A stretch of 64,000 nt of DNA from Symbiodinium natans (taxonomy: Eukaryota; Sar; Dinophyceae; Suessiales; Symbiodiniaceae): assembly GCA_905221605.1 (NCBI GenBank), contig CAJNDS010002135.1, positions 425,501 to 489,500 on the forward strand. The letters run 5' to 3'. This document shows, piece by piece, positions 47,301 to 59,300 of the stretch. Below the pieces are notes generated by a model that saw only the letters and a program-made list of their open reading frames with translations, searched no databases and was not told the origin of the DNA. Each line of letters begins with the position of its first letter. The stretch's first letter is position 1. The position numbers were made by a program, and so were the translations under genes.

Positions 47301-50300
47301 GCTTAAAAACCCTGAAAAACATTGAAAAACCTTAAAAAACATTGAAAAACTCTGCAAAACCTTGAAAAACCTTGAAAAATTTGAAAATTTTGAAACCGGT
47401 GAAGGCTCGGTCTTGGTCAAAATCCAGAAAACCGATGCGGCTGTGTATTATCCGTGTGCCGAATTGACTAGACGGTGCCGAATCGAGAAAGAATGTTGCG
47501 AGCTAAATGATCAATTAAAGTAAGAAAGAAGATATGTAATTCAGATGAAAAGGGATCTGGGAGGGAGGGGTGATGCCAAACACGTAGGGTGATGACAGAA
47601 ACCCTTAGTGAATGCTTGGACCAGAGATGCTGAACCCTAAACCCTAAACCCTAAACCCTAAACCCTAAACTCTCAACCCTCAACCCTAAACCAGCCGACT
47701 CCGGAAGCAAGGGCCTGGCGAAGGCTAGGGTTTGCGAAGCTTAGGGTTTCGGGTTTCGGGTTGCGGGTTTTGGGAGGGTTTAGGGTTTAGGGTTTAGGGT
47801 TTAGGGTAGGGTTCTAAGGGTAGTTTCCCTTGATATGGTTCCTTACCTCCTTCAAAGGGTTGTGAAGTATTGGCCCTTGGGTTGTATATTCTAGGGTATA
47901 TAGGGGGCATATAAGGGGTCCCCTTTTAAGAGTCTAAGGGAACCATGTCACTACCCTATGAGTCCCTAAACCTTAAACCCTAAACCCTAAGCCCTAAACC
48001 CGTAAACCCTACACCCTAAACCCTAAACCCTAAACCCTAACAATAGTATCAATCTGGGGAGCTGGTCCCCATTGGATCGTGCCTCCCTTGCTTAGCAATT
48101 GACGTCCCGGGCGTGTCTCGGTGCCGCCCTCTGAGGTAGGATCACAAGGATCGCAAGGGAGGACTTGTTACAATTTCTATTGTTACTACTATTACTAGTA
48201 ATTCAGCCAGTAACGCTACTGTTGCTATTCCTATTCTTGTTCTTCTTCTTATTGTTATTGCTATTGTCATTCGTATTACGACTATTTCTACTATTCTCAT
48301 TACTATCGTCAGTACTACTACATGTAATATCTTTTACCAGGCTCTTGTTAAGGTGTAATGTTGCACCCTGTTTAGTGTGGGGGGCCCCCCCCCCCCCCCC
48401 TGAACAGTCGAGGCGTGGATGGGAGCCTGATTACACGGCCCCCGGGGCTCATATGATTTTAATAGGGAGGAGTTTAGATAGGTTCAAAAGGGGCAGCGAT
48501 GCCCGGTTATCTTTTTTAAAGGCGCGCCACGTGGAATTTTCTTACGGCGCCCGGACGGTTTGACTTTAAAGGAGACCCCGCAAACAGTCAGGGGGTCCTG
48601 AATAATTCGGCCAGTTTGTCTTTAAAGAGGGGGCCAATACTAAACAGGGTGCAACATTATCTGCCTCTCTAAACCTGGGGATTCCTTGGTAGATCCTATG
48701 CCAGTGCAGAGCCACCAAGATGTCAGGTCACCATCGATGGCATCATCTATGTGATAGACAGCTGCATGGTGACTCTCAGCCAAACGGGCTCGCCTACTTG
48801 TTTCCAGACTGCCTTCCGGGTCGCAATTCAAGAGTCAGCCTCTACGTTGAGGCGAGGGTTCCGGGTCTAAGTGCCGCTGGATTTCGGGCGGGCCGGCCAC
48901 GCATAGCTCACTGCTCACACAACTCAAGGGAGTCACTCTCGGACCCCTAAGGATGTGCGCCTCTGAGGTTCCCTAGACATACTCCTCATGTGGCCCTTAT
49001 ATTCCCTTAGAGGATCTTCACAAAGGGTCCCCAAACCCACGGGTACCGCCTCTGGGGTCGGTATAAGGTAAAGTCCCTTGGACAACCGGACATCGGAGGC
49101 CTCACGGCCTCGCGAGCGCTCCCCCGCCCACGCAATGAAGACCTAGAAAGGGAGCCCCCCAGCCTTTGCCGAATATAGAGGCCTCAATAACCAGAATAGG
49201 GTTGTGGGAGCGATTCTTTTGCATTTTGATATAGGGGCCATAGGGGAACACCATTCGTGATTCTTCCGACCCCTATATTACATCGCCAGCCCTGATCGGT
49301 TCGTTTTCTGGAGGAATTCCTGCATGATCACCCGCCGAGCCAAGGAAAATCGACGCCTTCTGCCCGCACAACGGCACGAGCTACCTCAACGTCACCCCCT
49401 GCTCGCGCATCTGGGCTTGTTTGTTTTTGTCTTGTTTATTCGAATTTGTTTGCTTTGGGTTTTGTTGTTTATCTTGTTTGTTTTCGTACTTTGTGTGTGT
49501 TTTTTTGCTGTTTGATTTTGTTGATTTTGTTGTTCTTGTTTGTTTTGTTGGGACTGAGCCCGTCAGAAATTGGCCGTGACTTCACTCAGACCTGCGCATG
49601 CTTGTCATTGGCGTTAGGACTGGCTTCGTCCTCGCTTTTTCAAAATCTACTCATCGAAGCACTTCCTGGCTCTAAGCCTTGGGATGTTCCCCCTTATACT
49701 AACAGTCCTGAATAGGGACTATAGTACCCCCTATTATCATTCCTATTCAGGACCGTTAGTATAAGGGGAACATCCCAATCTAAGCCCCTAAGCCCCCAAC
49801 CCCCTAAACCCTACACCGACCCTACTTGGAGATTAAAGGGTACTTCTCACCCCAACTAGAGCTGTACTTATCACCTACTTAGGGCGGGCTTGTAAGTGCA
49901 GTCAGAGTTGGTTGAAAAGTACCCTAAATTCTAAACCCTAAACCCTGAACCCTAAACGCTAAACCCTATACCTTATCCCCAAAGCCACACCAGCCGGAAC
50001 TCGTCAGCGAAGCTTTTCCTCGAAGCCAGCCTAAGCCAACTCCCGAACCCCCAATGAAACCCAGTCTGAAGCCCGAAGCTGCAGAGTTTAGGGCTTAGGG
50101 TTTAGGGTTTGACCACCAGTCCCGATGACCCCTAAAGCTCTGACCCCTCCAACCGCCCTAAAGCTCTGACCCCTCCAACCGCCCCAACCCTCGAAACCCC
50201 TCCAACCTCCCCCTCCCCCCGCCACCCCCCTCGCCAAAAAAACCCCAACCCCCCAAAAAGCCCCAAACGCAAGCACACCCCCATCAAACCCCCCGTGAAC

Positions 50301-53300
50301 TTCTCGAAGACTTCCCAGAAGCCAAATGCCCCTCAGCTGCGGAATGCGAATGATTTAAAACACTAAACCCCTAAACCCTAAACCCTAAACCCTAAGCCCT
50401 AAACCCTAAACCCTAAACCCTAAACCCTAAAACACTGAATCCGAATTTGCTGGGGCATTCCTGCTCTCGAGGGGTGGGGGTTTAGAGTTTAGAGTTTAGG
50501 GTTTAGGGTTTAGAGTTTCGGGTTTAGGGGTCCTCCCAAATGCTGCAAGGTAGTGCGGCGAGCCCCTGGGCGTGAGTTTAGGGGGGTTTAGGGGGGTTTA
50601 GGGTTTAGGGGTTTAGGGGGTTGAGGGGGTTTTAGGGGCTTTAGGGGGTTTAAGGTATTGGGTTCAGGATGTAAGGAGTTTAGGGGGTTCAGGGTTTTGA
50701 GGGTAAAGGGCTGCGCCGCAGTGGGCCTAACCCCTAAACCCTAAACCCTAAACCCAAAACCCTAAACCCTAACCCCTAAACCCTAAACTCGAACCCCCCA
50801 AGATACCCCAATTTCGGAAACCCCCATCTAGTCCCTAGCCCTATGCCCAAGAACCCTTACGCCTTGCGGCGCTTGTGCCCAATAGCTTGGATAATTCCGG
50901 CTAACTTGACAGCCCCTCTGGTGCTTTTAAACCCTTGCCCAAGACTGTGAACCCAAAGGGTTTAGGGTTTAGGGTTTGGGGTTAGGGTTGATTACATCTG
51001 CTGCACCCACATGGTGGTTCCCACGTCACCTAGACGGACAAGAGCTTTGCCTGGGGGGGCCTAGTTTGACACTCTAATAACCCCTCCAAAAAAGTCCCTA
51101 TTCTAATCTAATGATTAAGGCCCCAAAATAACGTTTAGGGTTTAGGGTTTGGCATTTGGGACTTGTCAAGGGATGAAGACTCGTACCCCTGAGGTTGTAC
51201 TCCTCAAGGTTACCCTGAATATACTTCTAGTATGGCCCTTATATTCCCTTAGGGATCCTTAAAAAGGGCCTCAAAACCCAAGGGTACAACCTTAAGGGTC
51301 CAAGGTAGAACCCCTAAACCCTAAACCCTAAACCCTAAACCCTAAACCCTAAACCCTAAACGCTAAACCCTAAACCCTAAACCCTAAACCCTTTTTAGAA
51401 CCCCCAGAATTTTGGGGTTTTGGCCGATACTGCGCCAACCTGTCAGGGCAGCGTGCAGGCCGCGCGGGCCGCACCAAGCCCGGCCAGTGTTTCAGGCGCT
51501 CCTGTAGAGTTGGAAGCCCCCCCCCCCCCCCAAAAAAAAAAAAAACCGAAACCCGAAACCCTGAACCCTAAACCCTAAACCCACAAACCCTACAACCCTT
51601 GAAGCCTAAGCCCCAGTAGACGCTGATCAAACCCTTACATCCTAGACCTGATTACACCTTAACGGCTCACCCCTAAGCCCGAACGCGCCTAAGCCCCTCA
51701 TGCTTGAGCTGTGGGTTGAGGAGTTTACGGGTTGAGGGCTTAGGGACCTAAACCCTAAACCTAAACCCTACACCCTAAACCCCAAACCCTTTAGTATGGG
51801 GTGTCTATCCCACACTGCCTCCACGTCCAGGCTGCTCACACAGGAGGCGTTTCACTCGCAGGCTCGGCTGGATTCCTCGAAGCTCCTGAATCCCCCTTAC
51901 TACGTTCAGGGTTTAGGGTTTAATGTTTAGGGTTTAGGGCTTTCCAACCTTAGATTTTCAGCCGCCCCAAACCTTGCGTTGCGTGGACGTGCGTGTTTAG
52001 GGTTTAGGGTTTAGGGGCCATTGGATTTACAACTTTTTGTGACCCTTCTTTTCGTAGTTTTTCCTCGTAATGTTTATGTAAAGAGCACATTAATAATCAT
52101 AAACGCGTGAATATATGAACGCATGAATAGATCAATAGAAGATAGAAGTTGAAGATAGATAACTTAATCTTTTATGATATTTTGCTTATTATTGTTCCTT
52201 CTCTCGCTCACTTATTTCTTGCGTTCGGTTCATTATGAGGAGCGTGTGGGTGAATAGACGAACCACAGACCATATGAATGAAGGTTGGGATGTTCCCCCT
52301 TACACCAACAGTCCTAATAGGGTTTTTATTAAGGGGTACTATGATCCCTATTCGCCATATTAAGGACTGCTAGTAATTATGAGGGGGAGCATCCCAAAAT
52401 GAAGGTATGAATGGCCCTCACTCTCGGATCTGCTAGTAATCAGGAACTGCTGGAGCACACGATGCCTGAGCTTCAGCGGAGCGATCTCAAGGAGAGAAAG
52501 CTGGAAGGAACAAGATAAGCGAGCAAAACCCTGAACCCTAAACCCTGAACCCTGAACCCTGAACCCTAAGCCCTAAACCCTGAACCCTAAACCCTGAACC
52601 CTGAACCCTAAGCCCTAAGCCACTGCAGGGCTTCCGTACTCCTAGGGGTTGTTATGGTTTCAGAGTCGGGGCTTGTGGGTCTTGGGTTTGAGGGGGCTTC
52701 GGTTTTCTGCTAGAGTCTTGGGGGTTGGGTCTATAGAAGGTCTGGGCCTTTGAGGGCTGAAGCAGGGTTGAGGCAAGTTGGAAGGTTTGAGGACGAGGGG
52801 TGTTTGCTCAGTGGTGTTTTCTTTGCACTTTTCAGTTTTGAGGGGGGGTTTGCGGGATAGGTCGGACTAAGACCCACACCGGGAACCCTAAACCCATGAT
52901 TGTCAGGGTTTAGGGTTTAGGGTTTAGGGTTTAGGGTTTAGGGCAACACCCCAATCTGAAACCCGAAGCGAGCACGAACCAAGCCGAACGTGGGGCTAGG
53001 GGGCTGGGGAACCCTAATAATACTATGCGCATTGTTATCTCATGATTTTTAATATCATCATTCTGATTCTTATTCTCATTGTCATTCGTATCCATATTCT
53101 TATTCTTATTTTTATTCTTATTCTTATTCTTATTCTTATTCGTATCATTATCATTATCATTTTATTTATAATTATCAGTGTCATCATCAGCATAATTGTC
53201 ATTGTCATTATCATTATCATTGTCATTATCATTATCATTATCGTTATCATGAGCATTATCATTATCTTTATCAATACCATTATCATTGTCAATATCAACA

Positions 53301-56300
53301 TTATTGTTCTAGTACTATCACACACGCACACACACACACACATCGTTCCTTCGGACTCTAAACACCCAAGCTTGAACCCCAAGCTTGGCAAACTCTATGC
53401 AGGCTCTGAGGTTTTAGGGTCTAGGGTTTAGGCTTTTGGGTTTAGGGTAAGGGTTTAGGGTTTAGGGTTTAGGGCTACTAGGGTCCTCCAGCTTGGGAGA
53501 CATGGAGGACGTGGTGCTGATGCTGAAGTGCCTGGGCGTGGACGCCCCTCGGTTGGCATCCAGATTCAAGTTTTAGGTTAGGGTTCCCCCGTCAGGGTTA
53601 AGGCTTTAGGGTTGAGGGTTTGGGGTTTAGGGTTTAGGGTTTCACTTGAACACAACAAAATATTGACCAGGCTCTCTAAACCCAAGCAGTTGGCCCAAGA
53701 GAGCGTGTTCTGCAATAACATGTTTGAGACGTGCTCCTCTCTTATCAACTTCCACGAACCTTCAGCTTCTTTGCAAACACGAGTAACGCACACACACACA
53801 CACACATACGCGCAAGCTTTTGTTGAAGATCCGCCCATCGTCTCAGAAGCCTTCCGCAGTGCAGTTTCCCCGTGCACGGTCGCCATGTATCCTGTGGATG
53901 GGCGACCAGCGCACTCCGTACCAGGCTCATCGAAGCTGGTGACGCCCAATGAGCCTGTAGGACCAGTCTTCCGGCCAGTGTCCACACCGGCATGGGTCAA
54001 TCCTTCGCCGGCAGGACGGAAGGAAGAAATTTGGTAGCCCAGCGGTACCCTGTTCCTTTTTTTTGTTGTTCAACTTTCCCTTCTAAAGTAACCAACCCCA
54101 AAAAAGCGTGCCCTTATTACAATGAGGTTACTGGGCTACCAAGGAGAAGAACTCAGAAGTGGAAGCTGAGCGCCTCTGGTGGTCGGATGCTTGCGAGCGG
54201 CAGATGAAGGATCTCCAGAGCGCGTTCAGCACGGAGTTCAGCCGTCTCGCGGACCGCCTCACCCGGGACATCGCCGGCTGCGAGCAGAAGTTGGAGCAGC
54301 TCGTGGCCAACGAGAGCAACCAGAGGGCCCATGCGCTGGCGGAGATCCGGCGTGAGTCCGACAGCCAGGGCACCGAACTCTCGGAGCTCATCCGGTCGCA
54401 GCAAGATTTCAAAGACCAGCTGAACTCCCTGCAGGCCTCATTGTGGCTTCGCTCCGGAGCCGAGGCAGACCTGGAGCAGCTCCAGAAGGAGGTGCAGTAG
54501 GGTATAAAAGACGGTATATACACTCACCACTATGAAAAAGGAACCTTATATACACTCACCCCTCAGGTCTTGTGGCTTTCATTTGAGGGGGGGGCCTCCC
54601 TAGGAGTCAGGACCCTGAGGGCGGCACTAACGAGGCGTTGCCTCGGATGAGCACCTGCCTCCCGGCCTTCCCCTCCGCCGCAAGAGTGACAGTGCCTGAG
54701 GACTTGCCTCCTTTTCGTGTTCTGTGGGTATTGCTGACCCTTTACAATTTGCGGCCGCTGCAGTATTCTCAGTTCACGCCTGTTGTCCTTGGACTTCTCT
54801 GGCTCCTGAACCCATGTGATTCTCCCTTGCATGCTCTCGGCTCTCCCACTCTCTTGGGGACCTCTGTGAAAAGTCTTGACGGGATTCTTGCTTCACAGCC
54901 GCTTCCTTTTTTTTTTGCCCGCCATTATTTGTCAGGGAGAATATATGCGTGCGCTGCGGACCACGTCCCACGGGTTGCGTGCGCTGCTAGCCACGTCCCC
55001 TCCTGGAGAGCGCGTGCGCCGCATGCCACGTCCCGCGGGGTGCGTGTGTCGCATGCCACGTTCATTCTTTAAGAGTTTAATTTTTTTTGTTGCTTCCTTC
55101 TTTCGGTCCACTTTCGCGTTGCGAATGTGCGTTGGCTCTCCTTTTGAAATCCCTGCTGTTCTCTTCTTCTCGCCTGTCATGTGGTTTCAGGAGGGAATGC
55201 GTGCGCTGTGGACCACGTCCTACGGGTTGCGTGCGCTGCTAGCCACGTCCCCTCCTGGGGAGCGCGTGTGCTGCATGCCACGTCCCGTGGGGTGCGTGCG
55301 TCGCGTGCCACGTCCATTTTTTTTGTTTCTTCTGTTTTTTTTTCTCCCTCTTTTCTTTCCCTCTCCCGGTCATAAGCTTTCGCATTTGAGCGAACTGGCA
55401 TTGGCTCATCCTAGCCATAGTGTATTGCATGCTTTGCTGCGGCAGTGAAAGGGGAGGTAGCCAAGTGATGGGGCCGCGGCTTTAAGCTAGTCAACCATTT
55501 ACTTGGCTGCCTCTCCCCTGGCTTCTTGCTGGGTTGGTCGTATGATGATAGTTGTGCAGGGGGTGGGGCCGCGGCCTTGTGCCAGTCATCCTCCCCTGTC
55601 ACATTCGGTTTGGGGAAGGTTGGCGGGCGCCGGGGCCGCGGCTTCGTGCCAGTCAACCGGTCGCCCGCCTTCCTCTCCCTGCGTGGTGCACTTACAGTCT
55701 TGGGGGTGGGGCCGCGGCCCTGTGCTAGTCAACCGCCCCCTAATGGCCAGGCAGTCCGAGCTGCGCTTGCAGCTAATGCCCATGTGACGGTCGCTTTGCT
55801 TGTTCAGTTTCTCGGTTCAACATGCCACCTCTGTCTCCCTTCCGCCTTGTGTTTTGAGCTCCGCCCCTTGTCCAGATGTTTGTGCCCGCCTGGGTCCTTC
55901 ATGAGCGGCTGTGCGGTTGGGCGATTGCGTGGTTGCGCGGTTGTGCTGGTGTCCGGTTGTGCGGTCGTGCGCAAGTGCAGTGGTGCGCTTGTGCAGTAGC
56001 GCGGTTGCGTAGTTGGGCGGCTGTGCTTGTGCGGCTGTACAAGTGTGTGGTGGTGCGGTTTGAGGTTGTGCAGATGTGCGAAGGCCGGTGCAAGGTTGCG
56101 CGGTTTAAGTTGTGCGGTTGTGCGGCTGTGGTTGTGCGTTGGTGCCTTCTGTGTTTGCGTGGCGGATGGCCCCGGCCCCGGGTCGCCAGTGGCGCCTCCC
56201 TAGGGTGCCGACAGCCTTGCTAGTCTGTCATTGGCTGTTGGCGTCTCTTTGGCTGCTCCCCGGAGCTTCCCCGCTCCTGCAGCCTTGTTATTGCCCGGTC

Positions 56301-59300
56301 CTGCATCACTAAGCGGTTTTCATTGCCCCCCGCTATCTCTTGGTTTTTTTGGGGGGGGGTCCCCTAATAGGATTTCCTAAAAAGTATGCGGGTTTTAGGA
56401 CGTGGGGGGGGGGGGGTTAGAAATAGGAAAACCACTATAGCCCATGTCCCTAGATTTGCCTATTTTACTTCAAGCTCCACATGTTGATTGTAGGGGGGGA
56501 GAGAAGTCAGGAAATAGGCCGCGTGCAGCATGTTTCGGGTATACCTCTCTCTCTCCTTCTTCTGCTTCTACCGGGCTTCTCTCTTCCGGATTTTTTTCGA
56601 AGAGCCCAGAAGCTGTGAGTCATGTCTTGTGCTGTCTGTTGATGTGTTGTCTGTCGGGCTGTAGTGCGGAAGCACAACATGACTTCAGCATACTCCTGAC
56701 AACAGAAATGCCAGCCATAGCCAGCCCCTGGCGAAGCGAGTTGACCACTGCACTGCACGTTCTTTCAGCAGCAAAGATCGCTTCATATTTTTCATAGAGA
56801 AGGAGAATTCTCGAAAATAGGCCGTGGAGAGTCCCCAAAACAGGCGGGGACCTAAGTCCAGATTCTTATTGAAAGGGGGGGGATGTTCAAGCATATACTG
56901 TGATGTGATGGAAACAGCTAGCACAAAAGTCCTCGGCAAGCTTTCGAAGAACCTTCCACGGAAGCCGTACACCAGAGTCCAGAATGAGGTGGCCCGCCTG
57001 CCAGAACATGCCAGATGATGCAAATAGGACGGAAGAGGGGGGGCCAGGCATTGGAAACACTGCACTGGTGCACACTTCCATGACCTACCCCCCCCCAGCT
57101 TCTTCCTATTTCAGGGCTCCCGCGAGACCCGTAAAATCTTCTGGGAAAGCATGGGGAGAGGCTGCTAATGGCTGCTAGAAAACCCTACAGGACCCGAGGA
57201 CGCCCACAGAAGCACCGGTTTTAGGATGGAAGAGGGGGGGGCAGGCATTGGAAACACTGTACTGGTGCACACTTCCATGACCTACCCCCCCCAGCTTCTT
57301 CCTATTTCAGGGCTCGCGGGAAACCCCTAGAATCTTCTGGGAAAGCTTGGGGAGAGGCTGCTAGAAAACCCTACAGGACCCGAGGACCCCCTCATACCCC
57401 CTCCGAAACAGCCACAGAAGCATCGGTTTTAGGATGGAAGAGGGGGGGGCAGGCACTGGAAACACTGTACTGGTGCACACTTCCATGACCTACCCCCCCC
57501 AGCTTCTTCCTATTTCAGTGCTCGCGGGAGACCCAAAATCTTCTGGGAAAGCATGAGGAGAGGACCCGAGGACCCCCTCCACCTCCGAGACAGCTACAGA
57601 AGCACCGGTTTTAGGATGGAAGAGGGGGGGGCAGGCATTGGAAACACTGTACTGGTGCACACTTTCATGACCTACCCCCCCCAGCTTCTTCCTATTTCAG
57701 GGCTCGCGGGAAACCCCTGAAATCTTCTGGGAAAGCTTGGGGAGAGGCTGCTAGAAAACCCTACAGGACCCGGTTATCACGGGTTTTAGGATGCGATAAG
57801 GGGGGGGGGGGAAAGCTTCGGTCAAGGCTGCCGGAGGCGATCTCGCCCGCGTCAGCCGCAGGCATTCCGAATCTATTGAAAATGACGACCCTCCAAACCC
57901 CAAACATCCCCAACTCATCCAACCCCACAACTGTATGCACCCTCGCGCCAGGAGGCATCCCAGGGTGACCGAGCCTCGCTATCAGCGGTCTCATCGGCAT
58001 CCGTCTCCCGCTCCTGTTCATACGATTGCCGGTTTGGGGTCAACCCTAAATACGAATCACAACGCATCACCGCCCAGCTCGTCTCCCAACAACACACGAC
58101 CAACGGCAAGCGCTGAATCCAGCCCCGCGATCTGAAAACCTAAGTACTGGGATGTGCAGGGGCAGGGCGTCGCATGTCACTGTATTGGGACGTGGGGGGG
58201 GCCCCCCCACGTCCAGACCGGCAAGGTGTATTAGGATATTTTCCTATTACCACCCCCCCCCACGCCCCCCCCCAGATAACCTGGGGCAATCGGTTTTCAC
58301 ACACGTGCGTGCTTCCCCGTTGAACCCGGTTGCTCCCCGGCGCCGCCCGGTGCGCCTGCAACCTGTGCTGCATCAACCTGGCGAGCTACTGCAGAGGGCC
58401 ACTTCCCTTCTCTACCTTAAGTGTAGTCCTAGCTCGTGTGCTTGCCCAGTGGGGCTTCGGTTTTCCCTTTTTCCGGTTGTTTTTCAGGGTTCTCCCTCCT
58501 TACTTGGCAAGGGTTTGCCCTGCTTGACCCCCTGTCCCCAGCTGCTCCCCGGCTCCTCCCCGCCTTCAGCCTTGGTGCCCCCCTTGTGACTACCGTTGTT
58601 TGTCTGATTGCCTCTGTTGGCTGCTCCGGCGATACCAAGCGCCTGCAGCCTTGGCCGCAATCGGGCCTGCTTCTACATCGAGCGGGAATTACCATATTCG
58701 CTCTCGTGGTCCCCGTTGACCGGTTGCCCGGTGCACCTGCAACCTGTGCACTGTTTCAGCTCGGCGTCCCCCGTCCCCTGACAGTCTCTGTCGGTTGTGG
58801 GTCGTCGCAGTCATTTATACACTGGTGTTAAGTGAGGGCGTCGAGTTTGGATCTCGTTCACCGCCAAGTTGCGTTGCAGTGGGTTCCCCTCTTTTCTTGT
58901 CCTGCTGGCTTCCCCGCTGCCCCCGGTTGCCCCCGGCGCCTCCGGTGCGCCTGCAGCCTTTGCCAGCTTTGGTGTCTCCTGTTACACGACTCTGCAACGT
59001 GTGTGGGAGTTTTTACAGCAAGGTGCCAAATACCTAATCAGGCCATCAGATCCCTGTTGCAGGCCCCGTCACATGTTGCTGTCCAAGCACGGGCCCGGAG
59101 CCCCTTGGTCTGTGCAGGCTCCCTGTCGCAGCTCAGGGTTTGCGTCCCTTGGAGCAAGGTGTCCCTTCCTGCCCAGGCCTGGCTTGCTTAGTGTCTATGG
59201 TGTGCCATCCGGTGTTCTGCCTGCATGTCTGCGGCGTGTGCGCTGCGTCAGCTCTCCCCTTCCCGTGTTCGTGATGGGCGCGGCATCGTTCCTTTATCTT

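Larger units (their letters stand above)
44271..48726. other. Helicase intron 18: satellites and simple repeats
   Basis: This 4.5-kb intron holds a (CG)n tract, AGCATCATGAGCATCAG-flanked blocks (44580-45300), AGGATTT arrays, a 31-bp satellite, a three-copy G-rich/AAAACATTG repeat, palindromes and a 302-bp MITE. No additional exon was recognised. Confidence 0.7.
48888..51446. other. Helicase intron 20
   Basis: It contains a family-B hairpin relative (48953-49076), a MITE (49679-49778), several telomere-like blocks, C-rich sequence at 50100-50290, and a second family-B element (51167-51317). A T-rich stretch at 49410-49560 has no gene. Confidence 0.6.

Noticed and set aside
48170-48563. Leu-rich membrane protein frame
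   Set aside because: Its hydrophobic part is a trinucleotide-rich tract and the rest reads through a MITE.
48830-48895. A second motif VI (RAGRPR) in exon 20
   Set aside because: The clear QRAGRAGRT motif is at 51447. The earlier stretch is more likely past the exon end or coincidental.
53035-53431. Poly-Ile/Leu or Met/Ile frames on both strands
   Set aside because: They come from a hexanucleotide simple repeat that is open in several frames.
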